Assembly: GCA_051881075.1 (NCBI GenBank)
Contig: JBJEPE010000027.1
Location: 1 to 18,015 of the forward strand
Source of the DNA: RUG14223 sp051881075
GTDB taxonomy: Bacteria; Bacillota; Clostridia; Oscillospirales; Acutalibacteraceae
Length of the DNA stretch: 18,015 nucleotides
Direction: 5' to 3'
Below are positions 1 through 5,696 of this stretch, piece by piece; within the stretch, counting starts at the first letter, position 1, and every line of letters begins with the position of its first letter. Position numbers and translations under genes: made by a program. Under the pieces are notes generated by a model. The model had not been told where the DNA came from. It saw only the letters and a list, made by a program, of their open reading frames with translations, and did not search any database.

Positions 1-235
1 ACAACGAGAATTTCAGAAAGTATCCGGTTGATGTGAGGATACATTCCGACCGCTTGAGTACATTCCGGAGCTGCTGCCCGAACAGTTGATAAGTAGGGTA
101 AGACGGGTACGCCCGTTACAGCGTTAGTGTGTATTTGCACACAATGAGAAGTGTTTTGCGAGAAGCACCCAAATATGAGGTGGTACAGCGGCTTAGTCGC
201 CCTCTGTTTTCCGTACGGATTACAGAGGGCTTTTT
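1..235 (+). promoter_or_regulatory. T-box riboswitch (tyrosyl-tRNA sensing leader) of tyrS
   Basis: This is a transcription-attenuation leader that binds uncharged tRNA and lets tyrS be transcribed when tyrosine is short. The T-box proper is at 177-190 (GAGG-TGGTACA-GCG). GAGG (177-180) pairs with CCTC (201-204) and GCG (188-190) pairs with CGC (198-200). This leaves the seven-base bulge TGGTACA (181-187), whose TGGT is complementary to a tRNA 3' end ACCA, as expected for tRNA-Tyr with discriminator A73. The antiterminator excludes the terminator at 199-235. A stem III-like hairpin is at 151-168 (GTGTTT/AAGCAC), and AATGAGAAG at 143-151 resembles the conserved region before it. A Tyr specifier TAC is most plausibly at 59-61 (context GAG-TAC-A), but stem I could not be folded with certainty and the 5' end may lie outside the window. 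Assignment to tyrosine rests mainly on the downstream gene. Confidence 0.9.
199..235 (+). terminator. Intrinsic terminator of the T-box leader
   Basis: A perfect nine-base stem, GCCCTCTGT (199-207) with ACAGAGGGC (222-230), is followed by five T residues (231-235). Its 5' arm overlaps the 3' half of the T-box antiterminator (198-204), so only one of the two structures can form. This is the off state when tRNA-Tyr is charged. Confidence 0.92.
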
Positions 236-352
236 ATATTTAAAATTTTAATTTAGCCTTGTTTTAATGCGATGAATATACCGCAAAAGTCATGCACAAT
301 AAAGCAAAGAGTAAATGAAAAATAATATTAAAATATATTGGAGGTAAAAACA

Positions 353-1576
353 ATGCAAATTTATGAAGAACTACAGGCAAGAGGTTTAGTGGCTCAGGTA
401 ACTGATGAGCCTGAGATCAGAGAGCTTATTAATAACGGCGGTGCAAAATTCTATATCGGCTTTGACCCTACTGCGGATTCGCTCCATGTAGGACACTTTA
501 TGGCTTTATGCCTTATGAAGCGTCTGCAAATGGCAGGCAATAAGCCTATAGTATTGCTTGGCGGCGGTACAGGTATGATAGGGGATCCCTCCGGCAGAAC
601 AGATATGAGGGCTATGCTTACCCCGGAAACTATACAGCATAACTGCGATTGCTTTAAAAAGCAAATGGAGAGATTTATCAGCTTTGGCGATGATGCCGCT
701 ATCATAGTTAATAACGCCGACTGGTTACTTGACCTTAAGTATGTTGACTTGCTGAGAGATGTGGGTGCCTGCTTCTCGGTTAATAATATGCTTCGTGCAG
801 AGTGCTACAAGCAGAGAATGGAGAGAGGCCTCAGCTTCTTTGAGTTCAACTATATGATAATGCAATCATACGATTTTCTTCATCTGCATAATCATTACGG
901 ATGTAATATGCAGTTTGGCGGTGACGACCAATGGAGCAATATGCTTGCAGGTACTAACCTCATCCGCAAAAAGACCGGTGACGACGCTTATGCAATGACC
1001 ATAACATTGCTTATGAACAGCGAGGGTAAGAAAATGGGCAAGACGGCAAAGGGTGCTGTTTGGCTTGACCCGAACAAAACCTCACCGTTTGAGTTCTATC
1101 AGTACTGGAGAAATGTAGACGATGCAGATGTTATGAAGTGCATCCGTATGCTTACATTTATCCCTATAGATGAGATTGAAGAAATAGAGAAGTGGGATGC
1201 CGGCCGCATTAACGAGAAGAAAGAACTGCTTGCCTATGAGCTTACATCTCTTGTACACGGCAAAGAGGAAGCAGACAAGGCAAAAGAGGTTTCACACTCA
1301 TTGTTTGCAGGCGGCGGTGATGATGCCAATATGCCTACAACTAAGCTAAGCGAGGCAGATGTACCTGCTGACGGCGTTAAGATAATCGACCTTATGATGA
1401 TGTGCAAGCTTACAGCCAGCAAGGGCGACGCAAGAAGACTTATCCAACAGGGCGGCGTTTTTGTAGATGGTGAAAAGGTACCGTCTATTGATATGGTGCT
1501 TTCAGCAGACGCTCTTAAAAACGGAGTAAAGATCCGTAAGGGTAAGAAGGTTTATCACAGAGCAATCATTGAATAA
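353..1576 (+). CDS. tyrS: Tyrosyl-tRNA synthetase
   Basis: This cytoplasmic class I aminoacyl-tRNA synthetase charges tRNA-Tyr with tyrosine using ATP. The protein is 407 residues, normal for bacterial TyrS. The HIGH-type motif is HVGH at residues 45-48, and the tyrosine-pocket segment GGDDQW is near 189-194. The KMSKS-type loop is KMGKT at 227-231, and a C-terminal S4-like RNA-binding domain spans about 345-400. The start is the ATG at 353 with GGAGG at 340-344. A longer reading from TTG at 338 would begin inside the ribosome-binding site and is unlikely. It is preceded by a T-box leader and followed by a hairpin at 1617-1656, so it appears monocistronic and controlled by tRNA-Tyr charging. 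No alternative function is likely. Confidence 0.98.
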   Translation: MQIYEELQARGLVAQVTDEPEIRELINNGGAKFYIGFDPTADSLHVGHFMALCLMKRLQMAGNKPIVLLGGGTGMIGDPSGRTDMRAMLTPETIQHNCDCFKKQMERFISFGDDAAIIVNNADWLLDLKYVDLLRDVGACFSVNNMLRAECYKQRMERGLSFFEFNYMIMQSYDFLHLHNHYGCNMQFGGDDQWSNMLAGTNLIRKKTGDDAYAMTITLLMNSEGKKMGKTAKGAVWLDPNKTSPFEFYQYWRNVDDADVMKCIRMLTFIPIDEIEEIEKWDAGRINEKKELLAYELTSLVHGKEEADKAKEVSHSLFAGGGDDANMPTTKLSEADVPADGVKIIDLMMMCKLTASKGDARRLIQQGGVFVDGEKVPSIDMVLSADALKNGVKIRKGKKVYHRAIIE

Positions 1577-1616
1577 TAAACATAACATAGCATATATACT
1601 TTAATTATAAAGGATA

Positions 1617-1656
1617 ATGCCCACATCTATACTTTTTTGAGTATAAATGCGGGCAT
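1617..1656. terminator. Hairpin between convergent genes, likely weak bidirectional terminator
   Basis: The arms ATGCCC (1617-1622) and GGGCAT (1651-1656) continue imperfectly inward to TATAC (1628-1632) with GTATA (1641-1645). The structure lies between the ends of tyrS and the minus-strand sigma-like gene. Flanking T runs are poor on both sides, so termination efficiency is uncertain. Confidence 0.6.
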
Positions 1657-1685
1657 ATCTTTATATATGAAGGCTTACTTATGCG

Positions 1686-2009
1686 CTACATTGTATAATT
1701 ACCGCCTGAGTTGTAGTACGCCGCTACACGGCTAAGCTTTTTAAGTCCACGCTCAATATGGCGTGTAACGGTAGAGGGTGCAACGTTAAGCTCTGATGCG
1801 ATATCTTTCATTTTGCGCTGTTTATAGTAGTATTCGGTTATGCAGTACCTCTGCTTTTCTGTCAGCTCCACGGCTATTGCGGTGCGCATCAGCTTTTTCA
1901 TGCGTGTTATGTCTGCCTTGTTATCACTGTAATCAAAGCTACCGTATAATCCTACAGGGGCGTGTATCCTATCATTGAATGAGAGTGTATTTCCCGGCAA
2001 TTTCGTCAC
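1686..2009 (-). CDS. Small sigma-70 region 4-like helix-turn-helix protein
   Basis: The predicted protein is small (107 residues from GTG at 2009), and its C-terminal half is a typical sigma-70 region 4 helix-turn-helix. The run from LTEKQRYCITEYYY through MKDIASELNVAPSTVTRHIERGLKKL is the turn and recognition helix. No region 2 is present, so it is not a complete sigma factor. Proteins of this shape are common in phages and integrative elements as late or transfer regulators; the role here is inferred. The GTG at 2009 has AAAGAG about nine bases upstream. A seven-residue-longer start at TTG 2030 lacks a clear Shine-Dalgarno. It overlaps the end of the upstream coiled-coil gene by 38 bases in another frame, so the two are probably co-translated. 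Target and partner are unknown. Confidence 0.7.
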   Translation of the reverse strand: MTKLPGNTLSFNDRIHAPVGLYGSFDYSDNKADITRMKKLMRTAIAVELTEKQRYCITEYYYKQRKMKDIASELNVAPSTVTRHIERGLKKLSRVAAYYNSGGNYTM

Positions 2010-2208
2010 ACCTTTCCGCTCTTTCTTCAAGCACCATTCTTATATGTTTACACTCAAGGTATATTGAATATAATGTGCTTATTCGATTGTTCAGTACCTG
2101 TCTTCTGTCGCCGACAGTGTCTTTAAGCTCTGCTTTAAGTCCTTCAAGGTGAGCCTTTATAAGCTCCTCCTGAACCTTGTAATCATTTGACCATTCTCTG
2201 TAATTCAT
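1972..2208 (-). CDS. Small predicted coiled-coil protein of unknown function
   Basis: This 78-residue, highly charged and helical protein was not recognised as a named family. Residues about 10-70 are rich in E, K, L and R with heptad-like spacing, suggesting a coiled coil. The ATG at 2208 has an excellent ribosome-binding site on the minus strand (GGAGGT, plus-strand 2215-2220). It overlaps the downstream sigma-like gene by 38 bases or more, which supports one operon and possibly one complex, for example a partner or anti-sigma-like modulator (inference only). Upstream lies a TATAAA-like -10 and an inverted repeat that resembles the one in the divergent XRE promoter. Confidence 0.6.
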   Translation of the reverse strand: MNYREWSNDYKVQEELIKAHLEGLKAELKDTVGDRRQVLNNRISTLYSIYLECKHIRMVLEERAERCDEIAGKYTLIQ

Positions 2209-2224
2209 TATTATACCTCCTGCT

Positions 2225-2272
2225 ACACGAAATGTGTGATTATTTTATAAGACAATGCCGCACAAATACCGA
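2225..2272 (-). promoter_or_regulatory. Putative promoter and operator of the coiled-coil/sigma-like operon
   Basis: On the minus strand a TATAAA -10 (plus-strand 2244-2249) is preceded by a weak TCGGTA (2267-2272) at 17 bases. The predicted transcription start falls near 2237, inside the inverted repeat ACAC-GAAAT-GTGT (2225-2237). That repeat matches the element in the XRE promoter at 11 of 13 positions, so repression by the XRE protein is plausible. Confidence 0.38.
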
Positions 2273-2612
2273 TTTAAAAAGTATTAATATACATCCGGGG
2301 CTGATACTAATGTATATACCAAAATTCGACTTAAATACATAATTTACATAGGGAGTTAATGGCTAAATTTACAGTATAATTATGGTTAATACACATTTTT
2401 AAGTGATATATGTGCGGCAATAAGAAGAAATATAAGAAGTTGTAGCTGATTTTGAATGGAATAAATCATTGTCGGAAAATTCCGATATACTTCTCTGTTA
2501 AGTATAATTTTAGCACTAAAGTTAGCAAATTGCAATAGGAAAATAGAACAAATTTTCGATTTTTAAATAAAGGGAAAAAATTGGTACTAAAAAATTTTTT
2601 CATAAAAAAGCC
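2273..2612. other. AT-rich intergenic spacer of the regulatory island
   Basis: I see no credible coding sequence here. The stretch is strongly AT-rich. It contains a perfect inverted repeat TCGGAA-AA-TTCCGA (2472-2485) and two isolated TATAAT hexamers (2375-2380, 2503-2508) without convincing -35 partners. The best partner found is TTCCGA at 2480-2485, 17 bases before the second hexamer. It may be a regulatory spacer or decayed sequence. Confidence 0.5.
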
Positions 2613-2641
2613 TTGAAATTACACAAAGTGTGTTGTATAAT
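2613..2641 (+). promoter_or_regulatory. Sigma-A promoter with operator for the XRE/ImmA operon
   Basis: A -35 TTGAAA (2613-2618) and a perfect -10 TATAAT (2636-2641) are separated by 17 bases. An inverted repeat ACAC-AAAGT-GTGT (2621-2633) fills the spacer, the classic place for an autorepressor to block RNA polymerase. It resembles the element at 2225-2237. Confidence 0.78.
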
Positions 2642-2673
2642 AAAGCTATCAAAGGCGCAAAGGAATGAAAATA

Positions 2674-3060
2674 ATGGATGATAATAACTTCGGTAAACGC
2701 CTTAAAGGGCTTAGGCTTGGCCATAAGATGACGCAAGTGGAGCTTGCCTCTAAGCTTGGTATATCAGCCTCTGCCATAGGTATGTATGAGCAGGGCAGAA
2801 GAGAGCCGGACAATAAGCTGCTCTCACAGATATGTACACTCTTTAATTCTACTACCGATTATCTTTTGGGGCTTACTCACGGTGATAGCGGCGAGAATAA
2901 AGAGGTTGACGATGTAATAAATGAATTTACAAGTATGCTTATATCTCATAAAGGGCTTATGTTTAACGGTGAGCCTGTGAGCGATGAGGATAAACAGAAG
3001 ATAGTGTCGGCTATACGTGTAGCGGCCGCCGTTGTGGTTTCTGATAAGCATAAGCATTGA
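2674..3060 (+). CDS. XRE-family transcriptional repressor (ImmR-like)
   Basis: This 128-residue DNA-binding protein has an N-terminal Cro/C1-type helix-turn-helix. In FGKRLKGLRLGHKMTQVELASKLGISASAIGMYEQGRREPD, about residues 5-46, TQVELASKLG forms the first helix and SASAIGMYEQG the recognition helix. A TTDYLLG segment follows, as in ImmR/SinR-like proteins. The C-terminal half is probably for oligomerisation. ATG 2674 is preferred because AGGA (2661-2664) sits nine bases upstream; ATG at 2665 is an alternative with AAAGG at 2651-2655. The next gene, 18 bases downstream, is an ImmA/IrrE peptidase, which in ICEBs1-type systems cleaves its paired repressor. The repressor probably controls its own promoter, and perhaps the divergent operon (inferred from similar operators). 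Confidence 0.88.
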   Translation: MDDNNFGKRLKGLRLGHKMTQVELASKLGISASAIGMYEQGRREPDNKLLSQICTLFNSTTDYLLGLTHGDSGENKEVDDVINEFTSMLISHKGLMFNGEPVSDEDKQKIVSAIRVAAAVVVSDKHKH

Positions 3061-3078
3061 TGTGAGGAGGCGCACGGC

Positions 3079-3525
3079 TTGCTTGATATACAGAATACAG
3101 TAGAAAAGATTGTTAAGAAATATAATACGACCGATCCGTTTGAGCTGTGCGAGTATATGGGTATAAATGTCCTTAAACAGGAGCTGCCTGAGAGTGTAAA
3201 CGGCTTTTTTGTCAAGATAATGCAGGATTATGTTATAATTATTAATGATAGCTGTTCTTATGAAAAAAGCAAATTTATACTTGCACACGAGCTGGGACAT
3301 ATTATATTGCACGGAGATACCAATTCTATAGATTTACGCTCAAACACAAACCTATGTGTTGAAAAGCTTGAAAATCAAGCCGATTATTTTGCAGGCTATT
3401 TGTTAATTAAAGAGCATGAGTTAGATGCTGATAACTGCTGTGATATGCAAATGACCTCTGAAAACGTTGCAATGCTTACGGGAATACCGGAGAGGGTAGT
3501 ACGGTATGTATTGCGTGGCAAATAA
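3079..3525 (+). CDS. ImmA/IrrE-family zinc metallopeptidase
   Basis: This 148-residue cytoplasmic metallopeptidase is of the ImmA/IrrE (peptidase M78) type. The zinc motif HELGH is at residues 70-74 (FILAHELGHIILHG). The downstream ENQADYFAGYLL, with E98 as probable third ligand, completes the signature. In ICEBs1 ImmA degrades the repressor ImmR to induce the element; cleavage of the XRE protein encoded just upstream is the natural inference. The start is TTG 3079 with GGAGG at 3066-3070, eight bases upstream. It shares a transcript with the XRE gene and is followed by a long hairpin at 3623-3678. No excision or transfer genes are visible nearby. Confidence 0.92.
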   Translation: MLDIQNTVEKIVKKYNTTDPFELCEYMGINVLKQELPESVNGFFVKIMQDYVIIINDSCSYEKSKFILAHELGHIILHGDTNSIDLRSNTNLCVEKLENQADYFAGYLLIKEHELDADNCCDMQMTSENVAMLTGIPERVVRYVLRGK

Positions 3526-3622
3526 AAGCTAAGTATAAAAAAGTTACTAACAAAAAATTATCTGATTTTGCTTGAATATCAATTTATAATTTAGCTAATG
3601 AGATATTTCATATATTCCTTCT

Positions 3623-3678
3623 TAAAGACAAACAGGACTGTGCGGGTCAAAAACCCAATACAGTCCTGTTTGTCTTTA
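3623..3678. terminator. Long perfect hairpin between convergent operons (bidirectional terminator)
   Basis: The arms are a perfect 19-base inverted repeat (3623-3641 with 3660-3678, ending TTTGTCTTTA). The loop holds a nested GGGT (3644-3647)/ACCC (3653-3656) stem. It lies between the 3' ends of the ImmA gene and ligA and most likely stops transcription from both. The stem is longer than most intrinsic terminators, and the terminal T runs are broken by G and C. Confidence 0.75.
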
Positions 3679-3682
3679 CACA

Positions 3683-5671
3683 TTATCCTAAATCTAATAA
3701 ATCCCTAAATTCTTCTTCGGATATTATCTTAATACCGAGCGTTTGTGCCTTAGTAAGCTTACTTCCGGCATCTTCACCGGCTAATACATAGTCGGTTTTT
3801 TTAGATACCGATGATGAAACCTTACCTCCGTTATCTTCGATTATCTTGCTTGCTTCGGAGCGTTTAAGCGTAGGCAATGTACCGGTAAGAACAAAGGTCT
3901 TGCCCTCAAACGCATTTCCTTTGTTTTCTTTAACTACCGGTTTCATCTGTACACCGCAATCTCTAAGTGAGTTGATAAGCTCAATAGATTGACCAAGCGA
4001 AAAGTACTCGGTCATGCTTTCGGCTACGGTAGAGCCTATGCCGTCAATCTGTATTATATCATCGGGCTTTGCGCTTATAAGACCCTCAATGCTTAAAAAT
4101 TTATCGCATAATATTTTAGCGGTTTTTTGACCGATATGTCTTATTCCAAGAGCATATAACAGTCTATAAAGCTCGTTACCCTTGCTTTTGTTTATAGCGT
4201 TTATAAGGTTATCCGCCGACTTATCACCCATGCGTTCAAGTGATGAGATGTCCTCTGCTTTAAGTCTGTATAAATCTACCGGTGATTTAACTGTATTGTT
4301 TGCAACAAGCTGTTCTATAACTGCGGGACCAAGTCCGTCAATATCCATAGCATCACGGGAAACAAAGTGTATAAGGTGGCGTGTCAACTGTGCGGGGCAT
4401 TGTGTGTTGGTACAGCGAACTGCTACCTCATCGCCGATGCGTGTTACGTCCTCTCCGCATGAGGGGCATTTTTTAGGCAAAACATACGGTACTGAATTTT
4501 CACAATGACTTTTTACTGCGACTACTTCGGGGATGATTTCTCCTGCTTTACGGATAATTACCGTATCGCCTATGCGGATATCCTTTTCGGCAATAAAGTC
4601 TTCATTGTGGAGCGTAGCTCTGCTTACCGTAGTGCCTGCAAGAAGTACGGGTTTAAAAATTCCCGTAGGCGTCAATACGCCTGTTCTGCCTACATTTACC
4701 TCTATGTCAAGCAGTACGGTTTCTTTTTCTTCAGGTGGATATTTATACGCTTCTGCCCATTTCGGAAATTTAGCGGTACTGCCCAGTGCGGCACGCTGTT
4801 CAAAGTCATTTACCTTTATAACTGCGCCGTCTATCTGAAAATCAAGCTCACCCCTAGTATTGCCTATCCTGTCTATCTCGGTTATAACGTCCTCTATATT
4901 ATCGAATTTATTGTAGTATGGGGGAGTGGGAAAGCCAAGCTCAGTAAGGAAATCAAGCGACTGGGTATGTGTTTCAAGCGTTTCACCCTCGATTTGCTGT
5001 ACGTTAAATATAAGTATATCCAGGTTTCTTTGAGCCGTTATTTTGGCATCCTTTTGCCTGAGTGAGCCTGCGGCGGCGTTACGTGGATTTTTAAAGGTCT
5101 TTTCTTCGTTTTCCTCCTGCTTTGCCGTAAGCTGTAGGAAGCTTTCTACCGACATATACACTTCACCGCGAACCTCAAGGTATGGGATCATGCGATTAAG
5201 ACGTTTAGGCAGTGACTTTATTGTTTTCAGATTTTCGGTAATATCTTCACCTACTGTACCGTCGCCCCTGGTAGAGCCACGTACAAATATACCGTTTCGG
5301 TATTCCGCCGATACCGAAAGACCGTCTATCTTCGGCTCTACGTCATATACGGGATTATCTACAACTGCACGTACACGCCTGTCAAAATCTCTCATTTCAT
5401 CCTTTGAGAAAGAATCGTGCAGACTCTCCATAGGTACGGCATGAGTTACCGATGAGAACTTTTCACTTGCCTCTCCGCCTACTCTTTTTGTAGGGGAGTC
5501 ATCATATGCAAGCTCCGGAAATTCCGATTCGAGATCCTCAAGCTCACGCAATAGCCTGTCATATTCAAAGTCGCTTATCTCAGGCTCGTCCGAATTATAA
5601 TATCTGTCGTTATGATAATTGATGACCTTTACAAGCTCATCAATTTTATTTTTTGCAATGCTTTTATCCAT
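3683..5671 (-). CDS. ligA: NAD-dependent DNA ligase
   Basis: LigA seals nicks in duplex DNA during replication and repair using NAD+ as adenylate donor. The protein is 662 residues, typical for the family. The N-terminal Ia domain holds the NMN-binding tyrosines (near residues 19-40, YHNDRYYNSDEPEISDFEYDRL). The adenylation lysine is K114 in the KIDG motif (114-117), and the nucleotidyltransferase/OB core spans roughly 65-400. A zinc finger uses C402, C405, C420 and C425. Helix-hairpin-helix repeats follow at about 440-570 (IDGLG, LERMG, IRHIG, IDGIG), then a C-terminal BRCT domain at about 585-662. ATG 5671 has an AAAGGGG ribosome-binding site nine bases upstream. It lies 25 bases downstream of the P-type ATPase gene and probably shares its promoter. 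All key residues look intact. Confidence 0.98.
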   Translation of the reverse strand: MDKSIAKNKIDELVKVINYHNDRYYNSDEPEISDFEYDRLLRELEDLESEFPELAYDDSPTKRVGGEASEKFSSVTHAVPMESLHDSFSKDEMRDFDRRVRAVVDNPVYDVEPKIDGLSVSAEYRNGIFVRGSTRGDGTVGEDITENLKTIKSLPKRLNRMIPYLEVRGEVYMSVESFLQLTAKQEENEEKTFKNPRNAAAGSLRQKDAKITAQRNLDILIFNVQQIEGETLETHTQSLDFLTELGFPTPPYYNKFDNIEDVITEIDRIGNTRGELDFQIDGAVIKVNDFEQRAALGSTAKFPKWAEAYKYPPEEKETVLLDIEVNVGRTGVLTPTGIFKPVLLAGTTVSRATLHNEDFIAEKDIRIGDTVIIRKAGEIIPEVVAVKSHCENSVPYVLPKKCPSCGEDVTRIGDEVAVRCTNTQCPAQLTRHLIHFVSRDAMDIDGLGPAVIEQLVANNTVKSPVDLYRLKAEDISSLERMGDKSADNLINAINKSKGNELYRLLYALGIRHIGQKTAKILCDKFLSIEGLISAKPDDIIQIDGIGSTVAESMTEYFSLGQSIELINSLRDCGVQMKPVVKENKGNAFEGKTFVLTGTLPTLKRSEASKIIEDNGGKVSSSVSKKTDYVLAGEDAGSKLTKAQTLGIKIISEEEFRDLLDLG

Positions 5672-5696
5672 AAATTATACCCCTTTAACGGTTTTG

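Noticed and set aside
127..142. GTGTG/CACAC hairpin (127-131 with 138-142) as an independent regulatory site
   Set aside because: It lies inside the T-box leader and is most simply part of its stem II region.
2355..2380. GGGAG followed by ATG (2360), resembling a small gene start in the spacer
   Set aside because: The frame stops after six codons (MAKFTV), so no peptide gene is supported.
2375..2380. TATAAT hexamer as a second promoter
   Set aside because: No hexamer resembling TTGACA occurs 16-18 bases upstream; such hexamers are expected by chance in this AT-rich stretch.
2824..3312. A 162-codon minus-strand frame opposite the XRE and ImmA genes
   Set aside because: It lies across two genes with clear domains on the other strand and shows no domain or ribosome-binding site of its own.
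4505..5065. A 186-codon open frame on the plus strand inside ligA
   Set aside because: It is antisense to a well-conserved gene and has no ribosome-binding site or recognisable domain; its composition is that of a frame shadow.
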